NCBI RefSeq assembly: GCF_004217335.1
Contig: NZ_SHMP01000004.1
Coordinates: 558,001-622,000 of the forward strand
Length of the DNA stretch: 64,000 nucleotides
Source of the DNA: Natrinema hispanicum
GTDB lineage: Archaea; Halobacteriota; Halobacteria; Halobacteriales; Natrialbaceae
Direction: 5' to 3'
This document shows positions 38,167 through 46,628 of this stretch, one piece after another. Numbering within the stretch: the stretch's first letter is position 1; the number at the start of each line of letters is the position of its first letter. A program made the translations under genes and the position numbers. The notes under the pieces are model-generated. The model was not told where the DNA came from, did no database searches, and worked only from the letters and a program-made list of their open reading frames with translations.

Positions 38167-39903
38167 GTGAGCGACGGCACCAGACAGCGACAGATCCGCG
38201 TCGGCGAGACGGCCGGCGGTGCGGCTCTCAAACTGCCCGTCATCGAAGTCCTCACCGGACGCGGGTTCGCGACCGGCAAGAGTGGCTCCGGAAAGTCCAA
38301 CACCGCGTCGGTTATCGCCGAGGAGTTGCTCGAGGCCGGCTATCCACTCCTGATCGTCGACACGGACGGGGAGTACTACGGGCTCAAAGAGGAGTACGAA
38401 ATGCTCCACGCCGGCGCTGACGAGGAGTGTGACATCCAGATCGGGCCGGAACACGCCGAACAGATGGCGACGATCGCACTCGAGGAAAACGTTCCCGTCA
38501 TCCTCGACGTCTCGGGGTATCTCGATGAGGACGTGGCCGACGAACTACTCCGGGAGGTCGCCCGACACCTGTTCGTCAAAGAGAAGAAACTCAAAAAGCC
38601 GTTCCTGCTGGTCGTCGAAGAGGTCCACGAGTACATCCCGGAGGGCGGCGGCGTCGGCGAGACGGGCAACCTACTGATCAAGATCAGCAAGCGCGGCCGC
38701 AAACACGGCCTCGGGATTTTGGGAATCAGCCAGCGACCGGCCGACGTCAAGAAAGACTTCATTACGCAGGCCAACTGGCTCGTCTGGCACCGGCTGACCT
38801 GGGATAACGATACGAAAGTCGTCGGCCGGATCATCGACACCGAGTACGCCGAGCGCGTCGCTGACTTAGACGATGGTCAGGCGTTCGTCCAGACCGACTG
38901 GACCGAAGCCGACGTCCGGAAGGTCCAGTTCCGACGCAAGCGGACTTTCGACGCCGGCGCGACGCCGGGTCTCGACGATTTCGAGCGCCCCGAACTCAAG
39001 TCCGTCTCGGACGCGCTGGTCGGCGACCTTCAGGAAATCTCCGAGCGAAAAGATCGCGAACAGGACCGAATTCAGGAACTCGAGGCCGAACTCGAAACGA
39101 AAGAACGGCGCATCGAGACGTTAGAGGACGAACTCTCCTCGGCTCGTGACGTCTCGAGTGCGGCAAAACAGATGGCCGACGCCTTGCAGAACACCGAGAC
39201 GGTCCAGTCCCAACTGCCTGGCGGCAGCGAGGACCTGCGCCGGCTTCACGAGGAGATCGCAGATCTCGAAGCCGAACGCGACGAGCTTCAAGACCGACTC
39301 GAGACACGCGACGACCGAATCGACGCCCTCGAAGACGAACTCGAGTCGCGCGCGGACGAACTGAGCCGCCTGCGGGACGAAAACGAGCGGTTACGCGAGA
39401 CTGTCAGCGAACACGAGAGCGCAGACGAGGACGGGACCGACGAGGAGTCGACGATCCTGCAGGCCGGCGGTGACGACGTCGAGTTCGGGTACACGCCCGT
39501 CGACTGGGACAAGGCGACAGCCAACGCCAGATCGAACGACAACACGTCCGACAACACACTCACGTCCACAGCCGATGAGACGACACGTGTCACCACCGAC
39601 AGTGAACACGACCTCGCAGCGGCCCTCGAGGCGACGGACATTGGCGACCGCGTCGAGCGCGCGTGCGAGGGCTCACAGTGTTCGCTCGAGACGGCACGTG
39701 ACGTGCTTGCTGCCCTCGATGAGCGCGGGTCGCTCAAGGCGGCGACCCTCACCGCAGAAGTCGAGCGATCGAGGGTCGCGGTTCAGGGGCTCCTCTCGGA
39801 GTTGCGGACGGAGGGCGTCCTCGAGCGGACGCCAGATCGGGCGTACGCGCTGAGCGACGACGTACACGCGGAGCTCTCGTCGCCACCGGCTGCCAGCGAA
39901 TGA
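38167..39903 (+). CDS. HerA-like ATPase with coiled coil
   Basis: The 578-residue product opens VSDGTRQRQIRVGETAGG at GTG 38,167; an upstream frame reaches 38,143. GFATGKSGSGKSNTASV near residue 38 is Walker A, KPFLLVVEEVHEYIPEGGG near 148 is Walker B with Glu, and GILGISQRPADVKKDF follows. This is the HerA/FtsK-type ATPase fold. Residues about 295-420 form a long coiled coil (ELETKERRIETLEDELS, RDDRIDALEDELESR), and the tail has a winged-helix-like region (LETARDVLAALDERGSLKAA). Such proteins pump or clamp DNA. It follows the XPB-like gene by 108 bases in the same direction, which suggests a joint DNA-processing role. Confidence 0.85.
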   Translation: MSDGTRQRQIRVGETAGGAALKLPVIEVLTGRGFATGKSGSGKSNTASVIAEELLEAGYPLLIVDTDGEYYGLKEEYEMLHAGADEECDIQIGPEHAEQMATIALEENVPVILDVSGYLDEDVADELLREVARHLFVKEKKLKKPFLLVVEEVHEYIPEGGGVGETGNLLIKISKRGRKHGLGILGISQRPADVKKDFITQANWLVWHRLTWDNDTKVVGRIIDTEYAERVADLDDGQAFVQTDWTEADVRKVQFRRKRTFDAGATPGLDDFERPELKSVSDALVGDLQEISERKDREQDRIQELEAELETKERRIETLEDELSSARDVSSAAKQMADALQNTETVQSQLPGGSEDLRRLHEEIADLEAERDELQDRLETRDDRIDALEDELESRADELSRLRDENERLRETVSEHESADEDGTDEESTILQAGGDDVEFGYTPVDWDKATANARSNDNTSDNTLTSTADETTRVTTDSEHDLAAALEATDIGDRVERACEGSQCSLETARDVLAALDERGSLKAATLTAEVERSRVAVQGLLSELRTEGVLERTPDRAYALSDDVHAELSSPPAASE

Positions 39904-39933
39904 GGTGCTGATCGAGCCGCAAGATTTCCTGGC

Positions 39934-41049
39934 TCACCGCTGCAGTCGATCGCCGGCCGCCTCGATCGCTGCCGGCTCGATGCCCTGGTGGACCGGTAGC
40001 GTGACGACCTCCTGTGAGAGACGTGTCGCCGTGTCGTAGCCGTCGGCCTCGAATACGGACTCGCGGAGTATCGGCCAGGTGTGTGCACCCACGACGCCAC
40101 AATCGTGGAGCGCCGCCAGAAACGCGTCCGGATCGCGCGCCCGGACGGGAAACTCGTACGGGCTGATCCCTTCCGGCAGCCGCTCGTAGAAGATCGTAAT
40201 GTCCTCGCGGTCGGCTAACACCTGTTGCCACGTCCGGTAGTTCTCTCGCCGGGCGGCCCGGATCGCGTCCGGATCGGCGGCGTCGGTGACCATCGCTGTA
40301 AGCTTCGACATCGGAGCTTTTGTGGCCTCGTATCGGGCACCCGGATCGACGGATGACGGATCGTCGGCCCCGTCGTCGAGCATCGATTCGATCGACTGGT
40401 AGAGCGGGCCGAGGGCGGTTTCGGCGGCTGAGGTCGTGACGAACCGACAGTCGGTGGCCGCGATCCGCTCTGCGCTGCCGGCCAGCGGCGACGGGGAGAA
40501 CGCCGCTTTGACCTCGTCGGCGACACGGTAGAGGATCGCGCCGTCGGGAACTGGCAGTAGCTTCCGCAACGTCGTGAACCCGAGATCACCGTGCGTCCCG
40601 AGCAGCGTCCCGTCCGCGACGCTGATCGGGCCGTGAGCGTTATCGTCGATGTGATAACAGTCGTATTCGTTGGTCAGCGACGCAAGCCGCTCGAGGCCGG
40701 GCTGGGGAAAGCCGAAATAGTTGACCGACATGACGGCGACCGTGTCGTCGTCGATCCGGCTCTCGAGATCGGCGAAATCAGGCGCGAGCGTCTCTTCGAT
40801 GGCGTAGAACCGAGGCTCGAGGCCGAGGTCGCGGAACGGTTCGACAACGGCTGGCGAGAGGTAGGCGGGGACGAGAACGTTCTCGCCGGGTTCGACGAGG
40901 CCATCGAGGCCGTCCCGGAGCGCGACCTTGCCGGCACCGTAGTAGGTGTAGTCGACGTCGGGGTCGTGCCGGTCGACGAACGCGTCGATTCCCGCACCCC
41001 CCGACCGTGAGAGTGATGCGTCGAACACGGAGGGGGTGGCACTGATCAT
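39934..41049 (-). CDS. DegT/DnrJ/EryC1-like PLP-dependent aminotransferase family protein
   Basis: The 371-residue product has YYGAGKVALRDGLDGLVEPG near residue 36, VLVPAYLSPAVVEPFRDLG near 58, VNYFGFPQPGLERL near 108 and CYHIDDNAHGPIS near 130. GFTTLRKLLPVPDGAILYR near 157 carries the lysine in the usual place for binding pyridoxal phosphate. The layout is that of type I sugar aminotransferases of the DegT group, although the central block (HIDDNAHG) departs from the usual EDAAH. It may make an amino sugar for the glycan locus. It lies back to back with the AlkP gene at 41,284, 234 bases away. Confidence 0.75.
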   Translation of the reverse strand: MISATPSVFDASLSRSGGAGIDAFVDRHDPDVDYTYYGAGKVALRDGLDGLVEPGENVLVPAYLSPAVVEPFRDLGLEPRFYAIEETLAPDFADLESRIDDDTVAVMSVNYFGFPQPGLERLASLTNEYDCYHIDDNAHGPISVADGTLLGTHGDLGFTTLRKLLPVPDGAILYRVADEVKAAFSPSPLAGSAERIAATDCRFVTTSAAETALGPLYQSIESMLDDGADDPSSVDPGARYEATKAPMSKLTAMVTDAADPDAIRAARRENYRTWQQVLADREDITIFYERLPEGISPYEFPVRARDPDAFLAALHDCGVVGAHTWPILRESVFEADGYDTATRLSQEVVTLPVHQGIEPAAIEAAGDRLQR

Positions 41050-41249
41050 ATCTCGAATCGGTGGTGACGAACACCAGTCGCGGTGACTAGCGACGTAATA
41101 CTGGTATCATCTGACAACTTAGTGTTGCGGGCGATACTCGCGTGACGCGGACGACAATCGACCCTTACAGCCATAACGGACGACACCGGTGCGAGCGCTA
41201 TTCCGACCGTACAGCCACCCAGTACGATGTTACAGTCATCAAGCGGTCG

Positions 41250-41259
41250 CATAACAAAG
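41250..41259 (+). promoter_or_regulatory. CATAACAAAG element (exact) before the AlkP-FemAB pair
   Basis: An exact copy starting 34 bases before ATG 41,284, which links this distant unit to the cluster at 1-28,000. Confidence 0.6.
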
Positions 41260-41283
41260 CCTAACCGACAACATACCGTCTCT

Positions 41284-42912
41284 ATGGCAAGTTCGACGGA
41301 CGAAGAATCCCTTCGTCTGCTCGTCGTGGGGCTCGACGCCGGGTGTCGGCCGATACTCGAGCCCCTGTTCGAATCGGGCGAGGTGCCGACCATCCAGCGG
41401 CTGTTCGAGTTGGGCACTGCTGGACCCCTCGAGTCGCAGATTCCGCCCTGGACTGCAAGCGCCTGGCCGTCGCTCTACACGGGCAAGAATCCGGGCAAAC
41501 ACGGCGTCTACGATTTTCTTTCGTTCGACGGCTACGACTGGGACGTCGTCAACGCAACCCACGTTCGAGAACGGCCGGTCTGGGAGCTGTTGAGCGAGCA
41601 CGGCTTTACGAGCGTCGTCGTCAACATGCCCGTGACCCATCCCGCCCGGGCGTTCGATGGGGCGCTGATCCCGGGGCTGACCGCGCCCGAGGATCCGGAC
41701 TGTCACCCCGAAGAGATCCTCGAGGACGTCAAGTTGGCGTGTGGTGGCGACTACTGGATCTATCCACAGAACAGCCCGGAACCGGATCAGTCGATCGAGG
41801 GCTACGAGCGGACGGTCGAACTCCGGGGGAAGGCCTTTCGGTACCTCTGTCGGCGAATCGCGCCGGAGTTTGGCTTCCTCCAGTTCCAGCAGACTGATTC
41901 GGTGTTTCACGAGCGCCCGGGGGACAAAAAGGCGATCGAAGCAGTGTATCGGGCAGTCGACCGCGAGCTCGAGGAGACGATCAAGCGAACGGACCCCGAG
42001 AACGTCCTGCTCGTCAGCGACCACGGCATGGGAAAGGTGACCGGCGACGAGTTCCGCGTCAACGAGTACCTCCGGTCGGAAGGCTATGTCAGCGCCCAGA
42101 GTGGGGGCGAAGGGATGCCCGACTGGTCGAAGTCTTGGGAGAACGATCTGCTCGAGGGCTCGGACGCCAGCGACGGTGGCCCAAGCGCGCTCGAGCGAGC
42201 GATGAATCTGGCCGCAAACGTCGGGATTACGACCCAGCGGGTCGCGAACACGCTCGAGGTCGTCGGACTCAAAGAACCGATCGGCAAGCGAGTGCCAAAC
42301 GATATGATCCGGGCGGCGAGCGAACAGGTCGACTTCCCGAACTCGCAGGCATACGTCCGTTCGAAGAGCGAACTCGGCGTCCGGATCAATCTCGAGGGCC
42401 GCGAGCCAAACGGTCAGGTGCCAGCCGAGGACTACAAGCAGGTCCGCGAGAGACTCATCGACGAACTGTCGGCGGTTCGGACGCCCGACGGCGAGCCGAT
42501 GTTCGACGCCGTCGAGCCGCGAGAAACCTACTTCGAGGGACCCCACGTCGAGGAGGCACCCGACATCCTGACCGTCCCGGCGGACTTCGACAACGCGATC
42601 GCCGCGTCGCTTGGAAACGGCCAGTTCGGCGAGCCGATGGAGTCGTGGAACCACAAGCGAACCGGCGTCGTCGCGGCCGCCGGGTCGGCGTTTGACGAGT
42701 CCGCTGCGCTCACCGAGGCGACGATTTTCGATATCGCGCCGACGATCTGCTCACTGTTTGACATCCCGATAGATGCCGCAATGGACGGTGATCCACTGCC
42801 GATCATCGAGGGCAGCACCGAACGATCGTATCCAGCGTACGATCCCGAGCCGATCACGGCAACCGACGACGGGGCCGTCGAAGACCGACTCTCAGATCTG
42901 GGCTACCTATGA
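41284..42912 (+). CDS. Alkaline-phosphatase-superfamily (phosphodiesterase-like) protein
   Basis: From ATG 41,284 the product has 542 residues. LRLLVVGLDAGCRPILEPLF has the first metal Asp, IPPWTASAWPSLYTGKNPGK the nucleophile Thr, and VLLVSDHGMGKVTGDEF the Asp-His pair. GFLQFQQTDSVFHERPGDK and MESWNHKRTGVVAA follow the sister at 24,411 closely. It ends VEDRLSDLGYL. The stop overlaps the start of the FemAB-like gene (ATGA), so the two proteins are made from one transcript. There is no export signal. The pairing suggests two steps of one modification of a glycan or lipid-linked intermediate; the reaction is not known. Confidence 0.87.
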   Translation: MASSTDEESLRLLVVGLDAGCRPILEPLFESGEVPTIQRLFELGTAGPLESQIPPWTASAWPSLYTGKNPGKHGVYDFLSFDGYDWDVVNATHVRERPVWELLSEHGFTSVVVNMPVTHPARAFDGALIPGLTAPEDPDCHPEEILEDVKLACGGDYWIYPQNSPEPDQSIEGYERTVELRGKAFRYLCRRIAPEFGFLQFQQTDSVFHERPGDKKAIEAVYRAVDRELEETIKRTDPENVLLVSDHGMGKVTGDEFRVNEYLRSEGYVSAQSGGEGMPDWSKSWENDLLEGSDASDGGPSALERAMNLAANVGITTQRVANTLEVVGLKEPIGKRVPNDMIRAASEQVDFPNSQAYVRSKSELGVRINLEGREPNGQVPAEDYKQVRERLIDELSAVRTPDGEPMFDAVEPRETYFEGPHVEEAPDILTVPADFDNAIAASLGNGQFGEPMESWNHKRTGVVAAAGSAFDESAALTEATIFDIAPTICSLFDIPIDAAMDGDPLPIIEGSTERSYPAYDPEPITATDDGAVEDRLSDLGYL

Positions 42913-43919
42913 GCGTCGAGATCCGTACCCTCAACCCACACGCCGATGCCGAGGAGTGGAATCGGTACGTCGAACGCTCTGACGGCTCGAATCCGTTCTT
43001 TCGGGCGGAAGCGCTCCGATTGCAGGCCGTCGATACCGACACGATGGTGCACCTGCTCGCAGGATTCAAAGGTCAGGAAGCAGTCGGGATCTTTCCCGTC
43101 TTCGAATATACCAAGGGGCCGGTAACCGGCGCGTTCTCCCCGGCCCCCCACTCGTGGACGACGTATCTCGGCCCGGCCCTGTTGAACGTCGACAAGCTCA
43201 AACAGCGCAAGGCCGACCGCCGAATCAAACGGTTCATCGAGGGCTGTCTCGAGTGGATTGACACCGAACTCTCGCCGCTGTATAGCAAGTTCGTCACCGG
43301 CACGCTCGAGGACGTCCGTCCGTTCGTCTGGAACGACTACGACGTCAAGCCAAGTCACACGTACGTCGTTGACCTCGATGGCTCCGAAGCGGAACTGCTC
43401 AATCGGTTCAGCAGCGACGCGCGAAGCAACATCCGCAACGCCGACGAAGACAGCTACACCATCGAAGAGGGTGACACCGACGACGTCGAACGCATCGTCG
43501 AGAAGGTCCGCCAGCGCTACGAGAGCCAAGGCCAGCCGTTCCGGTTGAGCGTCGACTTCGCGAGAGCGGTCCACGAACAGCTCCCCGACGGTGCGATCAG
43601 ACCCTACGTCTGTCGCGTCGACGGCGAGTTCCTCGGTGGCATTCTCGTCGTCGAATCGAATCGGACGCGATATCGATGGCAAGGCGGGGTCAAACCGGAC
43701 GCCGATGTCGACATCGCGATCAACGACTTACTCGACTGGCACGTCATGCGCGATGGCCTCCACGCTGGAATCGAGGAGTACGACCTCGTCGGCGCTGGCG
43801 TCCCGAGCATCAACCGGTACAAGGCGAAGTTCAACCCGCGGCTCGAGACCCACTACGAGATCACGTCGGGCGCGTTCGGGATCGATCTGCTGGTCGATCA
43901 GTATCAGAAACACCGGTAG
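42909..43919 (+). CDS. FemAB/GNAT-like acyltransferase (PF13480 type)
   Basis: The 336-residue product has LAGFKGQEAVGIFPVFEY near residue 51, TYLGPALLNVDKLKQRKAD near 86, HTYVVDLDGSEAELLNRF near 149 and SSDARSNIRNADEDSY near 168. It also has YRWQGGVKPDADVDIAIND near 255 and YDLVGAGVPSINRYKAKF near 290. It is collinear with the gene at 23,228 over the full length. Its ATG sits inside the stop of the AlkP gene, a four-base overlap that implies translational coupling. It probably transfers an acyl or aminoacyl group to a surface-polymer precursor. Downstream is hairpin repeat C. Confidence 0.82.
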   Translation: MSVEIRTLNPHADAEEWNRYVERSDGSNPFFRAEALRLQAVDTDTMVHLLAGFKGQEAVGIFPVFEYTKGPVTGAFSPAPHSWTTYLGPALLNVDKLKQRKADRRIKRFIEGCLEWIDTELSPLYSKFVTGTLEDVRPFVWNDYDVKPSHTYVVDLDGSEAELLNRFSSDARSNIRNADEDSYTIEEGDTDDVERIVEKVRQRYESQGQPFRLSVDFARAVHEQLPDGAIRPYVCRVDGEFLGGILVVESNRTRYRWQGGVKPDADVDIAINDLLDWHVMRDGLHAGIEEYDLVGAGVPSINRYKAKFNPRLETHYEITSGAFGIDLLVDQYQKHR

Positions 43920-43965
43920 CGCACGCACTGCAGCCGTTCGTTCGTCGAGTGTTGACCGACAATTT

Positions 43966-44046
43966 ATACGGACGCCTGTCAGTCAGCGCCGGCCGGCCGC
44001 GACCCGCACTGCGGTCCGACCGAGACATCGGGACTACAGACCGTCT
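43966..44046. repeat. Structured hairpin repeat, copy C
   Basis: It contains GCCGCGACCCGCACTGCGGTC with the same ten-base loop as copy A. The outer arms are more worn than in copy B. It lies between the convergent genes ending at 43,919 and 44,068, a place suited to a shared terminator. Confidence 0.7.
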
Positions 44047-44067
44047 GAACCGTTTCGTCCGGCAGGG

Positions 44068-44352
44068 TCAGTCGTCGATCCGATACTTCGACTGTCGGGC
44101 GTCCGCGAGACAGGCGCGACTTGTCACGACACCCTGCTCCTCGAGTCTCCCCAGTGCGTACCGGACGGTTCGAGGACAGAGCCGCGATTCGGCGGCGAGT
44201 TCCTCCTGTGTCAGTGGGGCCTCGTACTCGAGGACCTTGTAGACCAGTTTCGCGCTCGGCGGAAGGTCGGCGTCGATCGTCTCCCGGTCACATTCGCCGT
44301 GTGGGTCGTCGGTATCGACGGCCTCGTCGGAATCCGATTCAGTTGCGCTCAT
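44068..44352 (-). CDS. Winged-helix (ArsR/MarR-like) transcription regulator
   Basis: The 94-residue product has an acidic start of about 28 residues, then LPPSAKLVYKVLEYEAPLTQ, EELAAESRLCPRTVRYALGR and LEEQGVVTSRACLADARQ. The second block is a clear helix-turn-helix and the third is the wing. Small proteins of this kind are common in haloarchaea, and the fold is found in ArsR and MarR families. It converges with the AlkP-FemAB unit and might control it or the glmM gene behind it, but nothing in the sequence proves the target. Confidence 0.75.
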   Translation of the reverse strand: MSATESDSDEAVDTDDPHGECDRETIDADLPPSAKLVYKVLEYEAPLTQEELAAESRLCPRTVRYALGRLEEQGVVTSRACLADARQSKYRIDD

Positions 44353-44639
44353 GGGTATCGATCACTGCGGTCGCCACGTCCGTCGACTGGTTCGACTGGC
44401 GGGACACGAGCCGTTCGTATGTCATGTTCAGTCACGTCTATCTGCGTGTGTTACATATACGGCACCGACAGTTCAACGAGACAGGCAGCAGCTAACGGGC
44501 GTGTATGCGACCGTTCCAGCACTCGCCGCCGTCTCGAGTCCGTCCCGAAGCGGTCCCACAGCACTGGCATGGAGCCGATCGAGCCGACAGACACCAGTAA
44601 TCCGCACATAGTAAGGCGGTCGCCCGACTTAGGACCGAT

Positions 44640-45965
44640 ATGTTCGGAACCAGTGGCATTCGCGGACGAGTCGGCGACGAGGTGACGGCGGGGCTGGCGC
44701 TTTCCGTCGGTCGTGCGGTCGCCTCGGAGGGCTACGACCGGGTCGTCGTCGGTCGTGACGTGCGAGACAGCGGCGCAATGCTGATCGACGCGATCAGCGC
44801 GGGACTGTGTGAGTGTGGGGCGGACGTCATCACGGTCGGCGTCGAGGCGACACCGACGGTCGCGCGGTCGATCGAGCGTCTCGAGGCCGACGCGGGGGTC
44901 GTGGTGACGGCCTCGCACAACCCGGCGACGGACAACGGGATCAAACTCTGGAATCCCTCGGGGAAGGCGTTCGGTCCCGACCAGCGCGAGGCGATCGAAC
45001 GACGGATTCGCGAGGACGACTACGAGCTGGCTGCCTGGGACGGCGTCGGCGATCGAACGAGCCACGACGGCGTACAGGACTACCACGCCGACGCACTCAG
45101 AGCGGCAGTCGATATAGAACAGCCACTCAGCGTCGTCGTCGATCTCGGCACCGGTGCCGGCGGCGTCACTGCGACGGTACTTGACGAACTGGGCTGTCAG
45201 GTCCGGACGCTTAACGGCCAAGAAGACGGTGCCTTCCCCGGCCGCCCGAGCGAGCCGAACGCGGAGACCCTCGAAACGCTGTCGACGCTGGTCGCGGAAA
45301 CGGACGCCGACGTTGGGATCGGCCACGACGGCGACGCCGATCGAATGGTCGCTGTCGACGAGACGGGCACCTTCGTCCCGAAAGACGCCTTGCTGGCCCT
45401 GTTCGCCCGCGAGGCAGCCGGCGACGGCGACCGCGTCGCAGCACCCGTCGACACGAGCCTCGCGGTCGACGACGCGCTCGAGGCCGTCGGCGCGTCGATG
45501 ACGCGGACGCAGGTGGGCGACGTCTACGTCGCCGAACGGACGACGGAGCCGGATGTCGTCTTCGGCGGCGAGCCGAGTGGAGCGTGGATCTGGCCCGACG
45601 AAACGCGGTGTCCCGACGGCCCGCTCGCGGCGTGTAAGCTGGTGGAACTCGTCGCCGACCGCGGGCCGCTGTCCGACCTCGTCGCCGAGATCGAGGGCTA
45701 TCCGATCCGACGCACGTCGATCGAAGTGACAGAAAAGGCGGCGGTGATGGCCGACGTCAGCGAGGCGGTGCGTGACCAATACGACGAGATCGATACGCTC
45801 GACGGCGTCCGGGTCGAGACCGAAGACGGGTGGTTCCTGCTTCGTGCGAGCGGCACACAGCCGTTGATTCGCGTCACGGCGGAGGCGCGGTCGGCTACCG
45901 ACGCCGACACGTTGTTCGAGGACGCACAGGCGCTGGTGACCGAAACTGTCACGAGGAGGGCCTGA
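44640..45965 (+). CDS. glmM: Phosphoglucosamine mutase
   Basis: The 441-residue product opens MFGTSGIRGRVGDEVT. VVVTASHNPATDNGIKLWN near residue 90 has the phosphoserine of the active site, VGIGHDGDADRMVAVDE near 225 binds the metal, VVFGGEPSGAWIW near 305 binds the sugar, and FLLRASGTQPLIRV near 400 binds phosphate. These are the four landmarks of the phosphohexomutase family, in the branch used by archaea to turn glucosamine-6-phosphate into glucosamine-1-phosphate. Its product is on the way to UDP-GlcNAc, and glmS lies less than 1 kb away. Related phosphomannomutases are hard to tell apart by eye. Confidence 0.88.
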   Translation: MFGTSGIRGRVGDEVTAGLALSVGRAVASEGYDRVVVGRDVRDSGAMLIDAISAGLCECGADVITVGVEATPTVARSIERLEADAGVVVTASHNPATDNGIKLWNPSGKAFGPDQREAIERRIREDDYELAAWDGVGDRTSHDGVQDYHADALRAAVDIEQPLSVVVDLGTGAGGVTATVLDELGCQVRTLNGQEDGAFPGRPSEPNAETLETLSTLVAETDADVGIGHDGDADRMVAVDETGTFVPKDALLALFAREAAGDGDRVAAPVDTSLAVDDALEAVGASMTRTQVGDVYVAERTTEPDVVFGGEPSGAWIWPDETRCPDGPLAACKLVELVADRGPLSDLVAEIEGYPIRRTSIEVTEKAAVMADVSEAVRDQYDEIDTLDGVRVETEDGWFLLRASGTQPLIRVTAEARSATDADTLFEDAQALVTETVTRRA

Positions 45966-46052
45966 CTGACAGATTCGGTGCGGCAAACGGAGAGCGTGTT
46001 ATCGGCGAACACTAGCAGAGAGACAGCATACTCGAGACGAGACTGACAGACA

Positions 46053-46259
46053 CTATCGGGCTTCTTTCGGAATGAAATCCGAGGTCTTCATCTCACGGTA
46101 CGTCGCGCAGTCGGGACAGGCGTGGACGACGTCACGGTTGTCGCCGAAGACGCGAGCGAACTGTCGAGTCACTTGGTTGCCACAGTTGACACATCGGGGG
46201 GCAGTCGTTTGCTGGCCGGACGTCATTGGCGTCCACTTCGCGGATGGGTCCGTCGACAT
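46053..46259 (-). CDS. Small zinc-finger protein (DUF7563-like)
   Basis: From ATG 46,259 the product has 68 residues; an inner ATG at 46,226 gives 57. It has two CxxC pairs, APRCVNCGNQVTRQFARVFG and VVHACPDCATYREMKTSDF, making one zinc site. Such small zinc proteins of the DUF7563 type are common in haloarchaea, with no known function; nucleic-acid binding is plausible. TATAGTAAATA on the reverse strand lies near -30 from 46,259, favouring the longer form as a leaderless message. An inverted repeat overlaps that region. Confidence 0.7.
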   Translation of the reverse strand: MSTDPSAKWTPMTSGQQTTAPRCVNCGNQVTRQFARVFGDNRDVVHACPDCATYREMKTSDFIPKEAR

Positions 46260-46628
46260 CAACAGTCTATACCCACAGCAGGGTATTTACTATAGACCGC
46301 ATAATCGATACGACCGCCGCTCGATCGCTTCGTTGGCAGCGATTAGCACTCGATCGAAACACTCTGGATATCGTACGTATCAGCGCTGCTCTCCCGAGAA
46401 ATACAATATTACCCTGTCGAAACATCGTATTTCAGGCCGAAATTCATGTAGTCGTGTCCACATCTTGGGGCCTTCGAGCCGAGACGACCACCCCAGTACG
46501 TGCGGCCAACTTGGTCTGTGACTATTGTGGGATAGCCGTGCATAGCTGTCCGCGCCGTTGCCTGGAGTAATCAGGTGCCCCCTTTATCCATCAGCGAATT
46601 TTTATCGGAATCAGTGAGTGTGATCGAC
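46260..46628. other. Intergenic with inverted repeat at 46,265-46,297
   Basis: GTCTATACCC and GGGTATTTACTATAGAC form a two-part inverted repeat (TACCC/GGGTA inside GTCTAT/ATAGAC). It lies over the likely promoter of the zinc-finger gene, so it could be an operator or hairpin. The rest, up to the glmS stop, has no gene or RNA I recognise. Confidence 0.35.

Noticed and set aside
41239..42654. Reverse-strand open frame of 471 codons
   Set aside because: It is the antisense of the intact AlkP gene at 41,284; no recognisable domain.
44451..45986. Reverse-strand open frame of 511 codons
   Set aside because: It is the mirror of glmM, whose four active-site motifs are clear on the plus strand; long antisense frames are expected at this GC content.
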